DNA of 15,643 nucleotides from Flavobacteriales bacterium UBA1993 (lineage in GTDB: Bacteria; Bacteroidota; Bacteroidia; Flavobacteriales_G; Salibacteraceae): positions 1 to 15,643 of the forward strand of contig DDCZ01000050.1 of assembly GCA_002336485.1 (NCBI GenBank). The letters are read 5' to 3'. This document shows positions 6,818 to 14,020 of this stretch, one piece after another (positions within the stretch are counted from its first letter, which is position 1; each line of letters starts with the position of its first letter). The notes beneath the pieces were generated by a model that worked only from the letters and a program-made list of their open reading frames with translations, had not been told where the DNA came from and did not search any database. The position numbers and the translations under genes were made by a program.

Positions 6818-7270
6818 ATGGCTGAAATTGATAAACAATCTATGATCGACTGCATGATGAATCATCTCGAATCAAACTTGAAGACGCTATCTGAAGAATT
6901 AAAACAAATGAATTCTGAGGGATCAAGTCAAGGGAAGAGCTCGGCTGGGGATAAGCACGAGGTGAGCGGGACGATGCTTTCTGCAGAGATTAATCGGATT
7001 GAAGGAAGTGTTGTGAACCTTGATCGGCAACTAAAGGAAATTCAGGAAATCAGGATCGGCAGTGGTGCGGAAGTAGGGCAGGGTAGCGTGCTTGAAACAA
7101 ACAATGGTATATTCTTTATTTCAGCAAGTTTGGGGAAGTTTCAGCTTGGCGATTTGGAATGGTTTGCAATCTCTAGAAAAAGTCCCTTGGCCCTTTCATT
7201 TCAGGAATTTGGACGAATAGGTGAGATGCCCTTTAGGGATATTAAATATCAGATTAAGGGAATCAGCTAG
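6818..7270 (+). CDS. GreA/GreB C-terminal-domain-like protein with SSAGDKHE motif
   Basis: A 150-residue cytoplasmic protein of a family widespread in Bacteroidota and often mislabelled 3-oxoacyl-ACP synthase in databases. An N-terminal helical, probably coiled-coil part (about 10-78) carries the hallmark SSAGDKHE (41-48). A C-terminal domain (about 82-149: GSVLETNNGIFFIS, WFAISRKSPLALSF, YQIKGI) looks like the FKBP-like domain of transcript cleavage factors GreA/GreB. A role at RNA polymerase is therefore possible, but the acidic tip residues of true Gre factors are not evident. The first ATG (6818) is used here; Met9 is an alternative. It diverges from the molybdenum cluster across only 38 bp and converges on the FKBP lipoprotein gene with a 4-nt overlap, CTAG at 7267-7270 forming part of both stop codons. 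Confidence 0.8.
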   Translation: MAEIDKQSMIDCMMNHLESNLKTLSEELKQMNSEGSSQGKSSAGDKHEVSGTMLSAEINRIEGSVVNLDRQLKEIQEIRIGSGAEVGQGSVLETNNGIFFISASLGKFQLGDLEWFAISRKSPLALSFQEFGRIGEMPFRDIKYQIKGIS

Positions 7271-7728
7271 TGGACTTCGATTAGGTCAATTTCGAACACG
7301 AGGACGGAGTTTTTCGGAATATCACCTACGTCTCGGCTTCCATATCCTAGTGCGGAAGGAATTAGCAGAATGCTGCTGCCGCCTTCTTTCATATAAGGAA
7401 GCCCTACTTGCCAACCATCAATTAAACTTCCCAAAGGAAAATCGGCCGTATCGGTTTTGGTTTCATCAAAGACCTCTCCGGTGGTGAGGTACCCTTTGTA
7501 AAACAATTTTACATTATCATCCAAAGATGGAGAAGCGCCGACTCCTTCATTAACGTGCACAATGAAGAGGCCATCTTCCTTTTCTTCCGCGTCCAAGTTG
7601 TTTTCCATTATGTAGTGCTCGATGATCTTTCGATCTTCCTCTGCTTGGTCTTCGGATTTGTCGTTGCACCCTGCCATGAGCAAGGTGAATAGGAGTAGGG
7701 CGCCAATTCTGTATATCATTTGAGTCAT
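7267..7728 (-). CDS. FKBP-type peptidyl-prolyl isomerase, lipoprotein
   Basis: This enzyme catalyses cis-trans isomerisation of proline peptide bonds in proteins, here outside the cytoplasm. The 153-residue precursor has a lipoprotein signal peptide with lipobox LMAGC (Cys21). A charged linker follows (NDKSEDQAEEDRK, then a helix), and one FKBP domain spans about 70-152. The known FKBP pocket residues can be matched: Tyr77, Phe87, Asp88, Phe97, Leu102-Ile103, Trp106, Tyr129 and Phe145, so it should be active. The acidic stretch right after the lipidated Cys resembles the surface-export signal of Bacteroidota lipoproteins (K or QA followed by acidic residues), so it may face outward. The first ATG (7726-7728) is used; Met4 would also keep the signal peptide. 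It stands alone, divergent from bipA and convergent with the Gre-like gene. Confidence 0.93.
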   Translation of the reverse strand: MTQMIYRIGALLLFTLLMAGCNDKSEDQAEEDRKIIEHYIMENNLDAEEKEDGLFIVHVNEGVGASPSLDDNVKLFYKGYLTTGEVFDETKTDTADFPLGSLIDGWQVGLPYMKEGGSSILLIPSALGYGSRDVGDIPKNSVLVFEIDLIEVH

Positions 7729-7812
7729 TTTTATGCAATAGTATTCGATGCTCAGATCATATTAGATACAAGCCTTGAAATTCATGAGAGTATGTTAGAC
7801 CACATTTAAGAC

Positions 7813-7822
7813 TACTTTCGCG
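7813..7822 (+). promoter_or_regulatory. Candidate -7 element of the bipA promoter
   Basis: TACTTTCGCG lies 18 nt before the TTG start of bipA. It matches TAnnTTTG at five of six fixed positions. The same ten bases occur upstream of the lipoprotein gene at 10219-10228 on the opposite strand, 30 nt from that start. No convincing -33 TTG is visible at the expected distance. Confidence 0.4.
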
Positions 7823-7840
7823 GCCGCTTAAACACACGCT

Positions 7841-9604
7841 TTGCAATCAATTCGAAATATCGCCATTATCGCGCACGTTGACCACGGAAAGACTACTCTG
7901 GTTGATAAGATAATCCACTACGCTAAAGTCACTGATGAACGAAAGGAAATGGGGGAACTCATTCTGGACAGCAATGACCTTGAACGTGAAAGAGGAATTA
8001 CGATTCTATCTAAGAACGTTGCTGTAAACTATAAAGGAGTCAAGATTAACATTATCGACACACCAGGTCACGCTGACTTTGGAGGTGAGGTGGAACGTGT
8101 CTTGAGAATGGCAGACGGTGTCATTTTACTTGTGGATGCTTTTGAAGGAGCCATGCCACAAACACGTTTTGTGCTTGGGAAGGCAATTGAGCTGAACCTT
8201 AAGCCAATCGTGGTGGTGAATAAGGTTGACAAAGAGAACTGTCGTCCAGACGAAGTGCATGAGCAAGTTTTTGATCTCATGTTTAGCTTAGATGCTAGTG
8301 AAGATCAGTTGAATTTTGAAACCTTGTACGGTTCCAGTAAGCATGGTTGGATGAGTCCTGACTGGAAAAAGCCAACCACTGACATCAGTTCGTTGTTGGA
8401 TACAATTATTGACGTTATTCCTGAGGCAAAGTATCATGAAGGACCAGTGCAAACGCACATCACTTCACTAGACTTTAGTAGTTTCAAAGGCCGTATTGCC
8501 ATTGGTAAAGTATATCGAGGTGAATTGGAAGTTGGAAAGGATTACTACCTGATTAAAAAAGGAGGAGTGCAAAAGAAGAATAGAGTTAAAGAGCTTTATG
8601 TCTTTGAAGGCCTCGGAAGAATTGAGGCCAAGAAAGTGCGTGCAGGTGATCTTTGTGCAATTGTTGGAATGGAAGATTTTGAGATTGGTGACACAGTTGC
8701 TGACCTTGAAACTCCAGAAGCACTTCCACGGATTAAGGTTGATGAGCCTACTATGAGTATGCTATTCACGATCAATAACTCCCCATTTTTCGGAAAAGAA
8801 GGCAAGTTTGTGACGTCGCGTCATATTCGTGACCGTCTGTATAAGGAAACAGAGAAAAATCTTGCATTGCGTGTTGAGGATACAGACACGGAGGATAAGT
8901 TCAATGTATTTGGTAGAGGTATTCTCCACCTAAGTATCTTGATCGAAACAATGCGTCGGGAAGGTTATGAACTCCAAGTTGGAAAGCCTCAAGTTATCAT
9001 TAAGGAAATTGATGGTGTCAAGAATGAGCCATTTGAAACTCTTGTTATTGATGTTCCTGAACCTTTCAGTGGTAAGGCCATTGAATTGGTTACACAACGT
9101 AAGGGTGATTTACTGATAATGGAAAGCAAAGGAGATATTCAGCACCTCGAATTTGATATTCCTTCTCGAGGACTTATTGGTCTTCGAAACAAGATACTTA
9201 CAGCGACTGCTGGAGAGGCGGTTATGTCTCACAGGTTTACAGACTTCCGTCCGCACAAGGGTGACATGAACAAGGTAGAAAAAGGAGCACTGATTAGCAG
9301 TGTTGCAGGTCAGGCCTTAACGTTTGCCATTGATAGACTTCAAGATCGTGGAAGATTCTTTATCGATCCAAATGAGCAAGTTTACAAAGGTCAGGTAGTT
9401 GGAGAGAATTCCAGAGACAATGACCTAGAGGTAAACGTAATCAAGGGAAAGCAATTAACGAATGTCCGCTCATCAGGTACCGATCGAGCATCTAGTGTTG
9501 CGCCAAAGGTTAAGTTCTCACTTGAAGAAGCGATGGAATACATTCGGGGAGATGAATATTTAGAGGTTACTCCACTAAGCATTCGGATGAGAAAAATTGG
9601 GTAG
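7841..9604 (+). CDS. typA: Ribosome-associated translational GTPase BipA/TypA
   Basis: BipA/TypA is an EF-G-like GTPase that binds the 70S ribosome and helps 50S assembly and growth under stress or cold. The 587-residue protein begins with the G domain: G1 AHVDHGKTT (11-19), switch I region ERERGITI (48-55), G3 DTPGHADF (73-80) and G4 NKVD (127-130). The beta-barrel domain II (about 205-295), the EF-G V-like domain and the BipA-specific C-terminal domain with SRGLIGLR and RDNDLEVNV follow. The start is TTG (7841-7843): an in-frame TAA at 7829-7831 excludes anything longer, and any later start would cut into G1. The protein ends at IRMRKIG, about 12-15 residues short of the usual basic tail of relatives (E. 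coli 607 residues). Its stop codon sits inside the terminator stem. It appears to be monocistronic. Confidence 0.97.
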   Translation: MQSIRNIAIIAHVDHGKTTLVDKIIHYAKVTDERKEMGELILDSNDLERERGITILSKNVAVNYKGVKINIIDTPGHADFGGEVERVLRMADGVILLVDAFEGAMPQTRFVLGKAIELNLKPIVVVNKVDKENCRPDEVHEQVFDLMFSLDASEDQLNFETLYGSSKHGWMSPDWKKPTTDISSLLDTIIDVIPEAKYHEGPVQTHITSLDFSSFKGRIAIGKVYRGELEVGKDYYLIKKGGVQKKNRVKELYVFEGLGRIEAKKVRAGDLCAIVGMEDFEIGDTVADLETPEALPRIKVDEPTMSMLFTINNSPFFGKEGKFVTSRHIRDRLYKETEKNLALRVEDTDTEDKFNVFGRGILHLSILIETMRREGYELQVGKPQVIIKEIDGVKNEPFETLVIDVPEPFSGKAIELVTQRKGDLLIMESKGDIQHLEFDIPSRGLIGLRNKILTATAGEAVMSHRFTDFRPHKGDMNKVEKGALISSVAGQALTFAIDRLQDRGRFFIDPNEQVYKGQVVGENSRDNDLEVNVIKGKQLTNVRSSGTDRASSVAPKVKFSLEEAMEYIRGDEYLEVTPLSIRMRKIG

Positions 9605-9634
9605 TCAGTATTGACCAACTACCCATTTTATTCT
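9598..9634. terminator. Bidirectional intrinsic terminator shared by bipA and the lipoprotein gene
   Basis: A perfect 8-bp inverted repeat, TGGGTAGT (9598-9605) and ACTACCCA (9618-9625), flanks a 12-nt loop. It is followed by TTTTATTCTTCTT on the plus strand; on the minus strand the stem is followed by ATTTTTCTC. It therefore serves both convergent genes. The TAG stop of bipA (9602-9604) lies inside the left arm. Confidence 0.85.
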
Positions 9635-9636
9635 TC

Positions 9637-10188
9637 TTAGTTATTGTTCTTGTTCTTAACTGCCCAAGGCCAATCTGTATCCTCACATGAAGGGTATCCA
9701 AGTCCTGAACCGCCGCCAATCTCGTCGTCGTTGCATTCACCTGCTGTGCCATTATCACATGAGAAATTTTCTGCACCCGCTACAACTACATCGCATGGGA
9801 TAGAAGATGAAGTTTGACACATGGCTATGTGCGCACCGTCTTCCCAGTAAATATCTGATCCATCAAGAGTCAATGCCACCTTAAACGATGTGGTTGACCC
9901 TGTGCTAGAACCTTGTCCGCTTAAATAGTATCCAATTCCGGGCTCATCAATAATGCTCAAACCAGTTGCTGAATTTTCGGAAACACCACACGCACAAAGT
10001 TCCTCAAGCTCTGCCATGTTATACGTTATCGAAACAACACCATTACCATCTACTTCACCTACGATGAAGGCATCGGTAATACTTAATTGAACCTCATTTG
10101 CCTGGTTCACGTCGGTCATGACCAACTCTGATTCTTTAGAACAACTTAATAGACCTACACTCAATAAAACGATTGCTAACTTTCTCAT
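9637..10188 (-). CDS. Small lipoprotein of unknown function, cysteine-containing
   Basis: I do not recognise the family. I place the start at ATG 10186-10188 because it gives a short, textbook lipoprotein signal (MRKLAIVLLSVGLLSC, lipidated Cys16). The frame is open to 10269, but that would put 27 unlikely residues in front of the signal. The 183-residue precursor has seven further cysteines (65, 67, 124, 132, 144, 152, 168), including CACG, and a Gly/Ser/Asp/Asn-rich, acidic mature part ending in KNKNNN. Disulfides would be expected in the envelope. SKESE after the lipidated Cys is compatible with outward display. The gene is convergent with bipA across a common terminator and divergent from the TPR gene. 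A possible promoter lies at 10219-10228. Confidence 0.75.
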   Translation of the reverse strand: MRKLAIVLLSVGLLSCSKESELVMTDVNQANEVQLSITDAFIVGEVDGNGVVSITYNMAELEELCACGVSENSATGLSIIDEPGIGYYLSGQGSSTGSTTSFKVALTLDGSDIYWEDGAHIAMCQTSSSIPCDVVVAGAENFSCDNGTAGECNDDEIGGGSGLGYPSCEDTDWPWAVKNKNNN

Positions 10189-10218
10189 AACTAAAAATAT
10201 TTGGGGTTTTAAAATTTG

Positions 10219-10228
10219 CGCGAAAGTA
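10219..10228 (-). promoter_or_regulatory. Candidate -7 element for the small lipoprotein
   Basis: On the minus strand TACTTTCGCG ends 30 nt before the ATG at 10188, identical over ten bases to the element in front of bipA. It matches TAnnTTTG at five of six fixed positions. Its position between 10188 and 10269 supports the shorter start for the lipoprotein, since the longer form would begin upstream of this promoter. Confidence 0.4.
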
Positions 10229-10307
10229 TTGGCAATGGATTCAGTTTTTACCTCCACTTCACTTTGCAAGGCGTTATTATAGGTGAATGACCACCTTAAG
10301 TAGGAGG

Positions 10308-10358
10308 ATGATCATATTGAAAAATCGAATTTCCCTACATTGCCGCTTTCATTTTTAG
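10308..10358 (+). other. Upstream short ORF in frame with, and abutting, the TPR protein gene
   Basis: An ATG at 10308 (or the in-frame TTG at 10317, which lies 9 nt after an AGGAGG at 10302-10307) opens a frame reading MIILKNRISLHCRFHF. It stops at TAG 10356-10358, and the next codon is the TTG start of the TPR gene in the same frame. This is either a leader peptide with stop-start reinitiation or a nonsense codon in an N-terminal extension. AGGAGG is the strongest Shine-Dalgarno-like site noticed at a gene start in the window. Confidence 0.4.
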
Positions 10359-11762
10359 TTGAAATCTAACCTAACAATACATAGTCTATTCATCGCCGTT
10401 ATTGCGGTTACGCTGATCTTGGCGGGCAATCATTGTCATGCTCAGGATAGTTACACTATTGTCATAAATGCGCTTACGGATGAAGCGGAAGAGTACATCG
10501 GCAATGAACCATACAAGCTAGATTCTATTGCTGAAGTTATTGCTCGAGCAGCAACCAAAGAGGGCGATCCAAAAAGTCTTTCAATGGCTAAAATGTATGA
10601 TGGCATCGCTAGTGCCATGACTGGAGACCATGGGCCTGCATTGGAGGGCTTTCAAGAGGCTTGGGTTTATGCCATTGACGCAAATGATACGGTTCTCCAG
10701 GTTAATGCCTTGACGAACATGGCTGGGGTGTACAAATTCGCCGGTCAACCAGACAAGGCCGAAGAAAAACTTGCCAAGGCTTTGGAGATATTGGATGACC
10801 CTGAAATGCAACCATCTCGGGCAAACACGCTCCTTGCCCTCGGCATATTACAGGAAGAAACAGGTAGATTCTCGGAAGCATCCGAAAGCATCTCTTATGC
10901 AATGCGGATCTTCGATGAAGTTGAAGACGTTTCGCTTTACCTCTCATGCGTCGAAAGGTTGGGTGGAATTATGCAGCATACCGGAAATGTTGATGGGGCC
11001 TTATCATTGTATTCGTTCGCATTAAAGGGAAGGGATGAAGCCCATCAACAGGGAATGACAATTCCCATTTATCGAAGTTTGGGTGATGCCTACATTCAGA
11101 AAGGCCAATTCGCTAAAGCCAAGGTTCATTTAGAAACCGCACTTAGCATGGGCGACAGCCTAAATTATTTGCTGATGATGGATTCTACCTTAGTTAGATT
11201 GATTCGCGTTTCGGCGGCATTGGCAGATCCGAGTGCGATCAACAAATACACCAAGAGGCTCGTGCAGTATCATGACGCTCAGGAGGATAAAAGTGTTAGA
11301 GAGACACTAGCCTCTTTGGAAAACGAGTATTTACTCAATGAACAAAAACTGATTAATCGAGCACTCCTCGCGGAAAGTGAGCAAGCGCGATTAGAGGTGA
11401 CTAATTCAAGGCTTTACACCATTGGGTTGATCATCATTGTGCTCCTTCTATTGGCTATTGCCATTGTTGCCATCGCATTCATTAAACGGGTTCAAGGATT
11501 CAATAAACAACTTGAAGTTAAGGTGGATGAAAAGACCCACGAAGTCATAGAGCGGAATAACAAATTGAAGGAAACTTCTTTCAAACTTGCTCGCGAACTG
11601 CGTTCTGGTGTTTCAACCTTACTCGGTGCGAAACAACTATTAGATGAAAATGGAGTTCCCCCTGAGCTTGATAAAGAATTGTATGATGCCATCGGAGATT
11701 CCACCGAAAAGTTAGATCATACCATTAAAGCGATGATCAAGAACTTGGACGAGTTTGAGTAG
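10359..11762 (+). CDS. TPR membrane signalling protein with degenerate histidine-kinase dimerisation domain
   Basis: The 467-residue protein resembles Bacteroidota TPR-type sensor histidine kinases that have lost catalysis. A Sec signal peptide (1-28, cleavage after CHA) leads into periplasmic TPR units at about 115-147, 155-187, 195-227 and 235-266, with less regular helices to about 300. A coiled coil (312-350), one membrane helix (354-374) and a cytoplasmic coiled coil (380-408) follow. It ends with a segment like a DHp helical hairpin (409-463): KLARELRSGVSTLLGAKQLL, then STEKLDHTIKAMIKNL. Where kinases have His in the H-box (HELR), this protein has Arg412 (CGC, 11592-11594), and no HATPase domain follows. 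It may act as a scaffold or dimerisation partner for another kinase (inference). The start is TTG, and TAG lies immediately upstream in frame. The next gene, on the same strand, begins 77 bp later. Confidence 0.85.
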   Translation: MKSNLTIHSLFIAVIAVTLILAGNHCHAQDSYTIVINALTDEAEEYIGNEPYKLDSIAEVIARAATKEGDPKSLSMAKMYDGIASAMTGDHGPALEGFQEAWVYAIDANDTVLQVNALTNMAGVYKFAGQPDKAEEKLAKALEILDDPEMQPSRANTLLALGILQEETGRFSEASESISYAMRIFDEVEDVSLYLSCVERLGGIMQHTGNVDGALSLYSFALKGRDEAHQQGMTIPIYRSLGDAYIQKGQFAKAKVHLETALSMGDSLNYLLMMDSTLVRLIRVSAALADPSAINKYTKRLVQYHDAQEDKSVRETLASLENEYLLNEQKLINRALLAESEQARLEVTNSRLYTIGLIIIVLLLLAIAIVAIAFIKRVQGFNKQLEVKVDEKTHEVIERNNKLKETSFKLARELRSGVSTLLGAKQLLDENGVPPELDKELYDAIGDSTEKLDHTIKAMIKNLDEFE

Positions 11763-11839
11763 TGAATAACCTATAGATTTTTATCACTTCAGCATTGTAG
11801 CTACGTATTCGTTCTACATCTTCGCAGAAAAAGGAACAT

Positions 11840-12889
11840 ATGCACGATTTTTCCGCCGCCACTATTAAAAAGGCTGTTATTCACGTAGTTGGAAATAAAG
11901 GACTTGATGAGCCCTTAAGATTAAGTGAAAACCATCTGAGAACGCTGCTTGTAGAGGAAGAAGAGAGCCTAAGACATTTTTTTCTAAAACCATTCAAGAC
12001 CGAGGAATACAATCAATTTCATCATCACACTAACTTGGAATTGAACGAGGCATTCAATTATATCCACGAGTTATTCCTGACCCCGATTAACTTCATTGAA
12101 GCATCAAAAAAACTAGCCACGCACTTATTCGAGAGCTCTATTCATCAGCGAATTAAAGGCGGTGAATTTTATGTCGTGAATTTTGAAAACGTCGTATTCG
12201 AGGATGAAATAGTTGATGCGGTTGGTCTGTTTAAGACAGAACATAAAAGCACCTTTTTAAACATTGAAGATGGCAACGAAACAATTGATATTGCCCTTCA
12301 AAACGGAATTGACTTGAGCAAGCTTGATAAGGGCTGCATCATTTTCAAAACGTATGAAGAGGATGGTTTCCGGGCATTACTTCACGATCAAGCGAGTAGA
12401 GGTGAGGACGCCCAATATTGGAAGGAAGAGTTTTTGGGGTTAAAACCAGCGAGTAGCGAGTTTGAAATGACCAAGAACTACATGAGTCTTTGCAAATCAT
12501 TTGTCATGGAGAAGATGCCAGAGGAATTTGAGATTGACCGGACCACTCAGATAGAACTGCTGAATCGATCGTCAGGTTATTTTTCGAAGAGTGAAGAAAT
12601 TGATTCCAAGGAATTTGCATCAACTGTGCTGGAGCAACCAGATCTCATAGATTCCTTTGAAACATACAAGGAGGCCTATTCCAATGACCATTCTATTGAG
12701 ATAGATGACCACTTTGAAACATCAAAATCTGCAGTTAAACAGGGGAAGAAGAATTTCAAGAGCATTCTTAAACTAGACAAGAACTTTCACATATACGTGC
12801 ATGGAAGCCGAGAGCTGATTGAACACGGATTTGATGAAGATCGCGGAATGAAATTTTATAAGGTGTTTTATAACGAAGAACGCGGTTAA
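11840..12889 (+). CDS. NA37/NdpA-family nucleoid-associated protein
   Basis: A 349-residue cytoplasmic protein that I assign to the 37-kDa nucleoid-associated protein family (E. coli YejK/NdpA, 335 residues), as the divergent Bacteroidota version. Recognisable points are the N-terminal IKKAVIHVVGNK, the helical region rich in HHHTNLELNEAFNYI, FEDEIVDAVGLFKTEHKSTF around 125-144, DKGCIIF, and the C-terminal FHIYVHGSRELIEHGFDEDRG-like segment with KFYKVFYNEE. Members associate with the nucleoid; their precise role is unclear. The ATG at 11840 follows AAAAAGGAACAT, a modest ribosome-binding site. It may be cotranscribed with the TPR gene (77-bp gap) or have its own promoter in that gap, where no clear consensus was found. 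Length and domain extent are normal. Confidence 0.85.
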   Translation: MHDFSAATIKKAVIHVVGNKGLDEPLRLSENHLRTLLVEEEESLRHFFLKPFKTEEYNQFHHHTNLELNEAFNYIHELFLTPINFIEASKKLATHLFESSIHQRIKGGEFYVVNFENVVFEDEIVDAVGLFKTEHKSTFLNIEDGNETIDIALQNGIDLSKLDKGCIIFKTYEEDGFRALLHDQASRGEDAQYWKEEFLGLKPASSEFEMTKNYMSLCKSFVMEKMPEEFEIDRTTQIELLNRSSGYFSKSEEIDSKEFASTVLEQPDLIDSFETYKEAYSNDHSIEIDDHFETSKSAVKQGKKNFKSILKLDKNFHIYVHGSRELIEHGFDEDRGMKFYKVFYNEERG

Positions 12890-12904
12890 TCACAACATAA
12901 TTAC

Positions 12905-12930
12905 GAGGGATTATCTCTCTATTTACTTTT
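12905..12930 (+). terminator. Weak possible terminator after the nucleoid-associated protein gene
   Basis: GAGGG (12905-12909) can pair with CTCTC (12915-12919) using one G-T pair around a 5-nt loop, followed by TATTTACTTTT. The short stem makes this a low-confidence call. Confidence 0.25.
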
Positions 12931-12948
12931 ATGAAAAATCCATTTTAA
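12931..12948 (+). other. Five-codon upstream ORF overlapping the peptidase start
   Basis: ATG at 12931 reads M-K-N-P-F and stops at TAA 12946-12948. The last A of that stop is the first base of the peptidase ATG (TAATG). It could be a leader translated for coupling, or chance. Confidence 0.25.
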
Positions 12949-14006
12949 TGAAAAGATTCGCAACATTTTTAATAGCCATGTCATCTCTTACTTCGCTCAA
13001 TGCGCAGTATACGTTTGTTGAGGAAAAGAAGTTGGAATGTACAGAAGTGAAGAGTCAGGACAATACAGGTACATGTTGGAGCTTTTCCACGTCTTCCTTT
13101 ATTGAGTCGGAATTACTTCGGATGGGCAAAGGAAATCAGGACTTGTCTGAGATGTACATTGTTCGAAACATCTATCGCGATAAGGCACGGAACTATATTC
13201 TTAGACAAGGTACATCCAACTTTAGTCAAGGAGCCCTTGCGCATGATTTAATCCGCATGATGGGCCAGGTTGGGCTGATGTTTGAGTCTGACTATTCGGG
13301 ACTCGTTGGTGAGGACTCCACCCACAATCACTCTGAAATGGAGTCAGCATTGAAGGGGTACCTTGACGGGGTGCGGAAATCAAAAAATGTAAGCGACAAA
13401 TGGATGGCGGGTTTTGATGGTATTCTTGATGCCTATTTAGGGCCTCTCCCAGCAGGAAAAGATCCACAGAAATTGGCAGCTTCATTTGGGATTAAGGCCA
13501 GCGATTATGTGAGTTACACTTCGTTTACGCATCATCCATTTGATGCGCCATTTATACTTGAATTGCCTGATAATTATTCCAACGGTTCGTTTAACAATGT
13601 GCCCCTTGATGATTTGATGAAAATTATTGACGAAGCGCTTGCTAACGGATATAGCTTGGCGTGGGATGGCGATGTAAGTGAGAAGGGATTCGCAGCTCGA
13701 TCAGGATTAGCCATTGTTCCAAAGGACCCAAAGAGAGATTCGCTGATGACGATTCCTGGCGAGGAGTTGATAGTGAGTCAAGAGCTGCGTCAAGAACAGT
13801 TCGAACGCCTTAAGACGACGGATGATCATTTGATGCATATGATTGGCACCGCCGAAGATGAGAATGGGACCAAATACTATATCATCAAGAATTCTTGGGG
13901 TGCGATTAGTGACTTTGATGGATTCCTCTACATGTCCGAATCCTATGTTCGATTGAAGACAGTTGGCATTTTGCTCCACAAAGATGGCGTACCTAAAAAG
14001 CTTTAG
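12948..14006 (+). CDS. Secreted C1-family cysteine peptidase, bleomycin hydrolase/aminopeptidase C-like
   Basis: The 352-residue protein is a papain-fold cysteine peptidase of the C1B type (bleomycin hydrolase, PepC), which in other organisms are aminopeptidases. A Sec signal peptide (MKRFATFLIAMSSLTSLNA, cleavage before Gln20) makes this one extracytoplasmic, unlike the cytosolic classical members. The catalytic set is complete: oxyanion-hole Gln37 and nucleophile Cys43 in SQDNTGTCWSF, His297 in HLMHMIGTAED, and Asn315 in YYIIKNSWG. It is shorter than PepC/BLMH (about 450 residues), as are other secreted Bacteroidota relatives. No T9SS sorting domain follows, so the periplasm is the likely site. 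The ATG at 12948 overlaps a tiny upstream ORF. The TAG stop (14004-14006) overlaps the TAA stop of the convergent T9SS gene by two bases within a 4-nt gene overlap. Confidence 0.92.
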   Translation: MKRFATFLIAMSSLTSLNAQYTFVEEKKLECTEVKSQDNTGTCWSFSTSSFIESELLRMGKGNQDLSEMYIVRNIYRDKARNYILRQGTSNFSQGALAHDLIRMMGQVGLMFESDYSGLVGEDSTHNHSEMESALKGYLDGVRKSKNVSDKWMAGFDGILDAYLGPLPAGKDPQKLAASFGIKASDYVSYTSFTHHPFDAPFILELPDNYSNGSFNNVPLDDLMKIIDEALANGYSLAWDGDVSEKGFAARSGLAIVPKDPKRDSLMTIPGEELIVSQELRQEQFERLKTTDDHLMHMIGTAEDENGTKYYIIKNSWGAISDFDGFLYMSESYVRLKTVGILLHKDGVPKKL

Positions 14007-14020
14007 TCGATAAAGAGCTT
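13992..14020 (-). terminator. Terminator hairpin within the convergent overlap of the peptidase and T9SS genes
   Basis: AAGCTTTA (13998-14005) pairs with TAAA (14011-14014) and GCTT (14017-14020), with a 2-nt bulge and a 5-nt loop. On the minus strand the stem is followed by TTTTTAGG, fitting an intrinsic terminator for the T9SS protein gene. Both stop codons (14003-14006) lie in the hairpin. Confidence 0.55.

Noticed and set aside
6610..6855. 81-codon minus-strand frame across the divergent gap at 6780-6817
   Set aside because: It overlaps the membrane protein in another frame and the start of the GreA/B-like gene, and its composition (many Trp, His, Ser) is unlike a real protein.
10189..10269. 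N-terminal extension of the small lipoprotein to an upstream start
   Set aside because: It would place 27 residues before an otherwise perfect lipoprotein signal peptide, and it would cover the candidate promoter element at 10219-10228.
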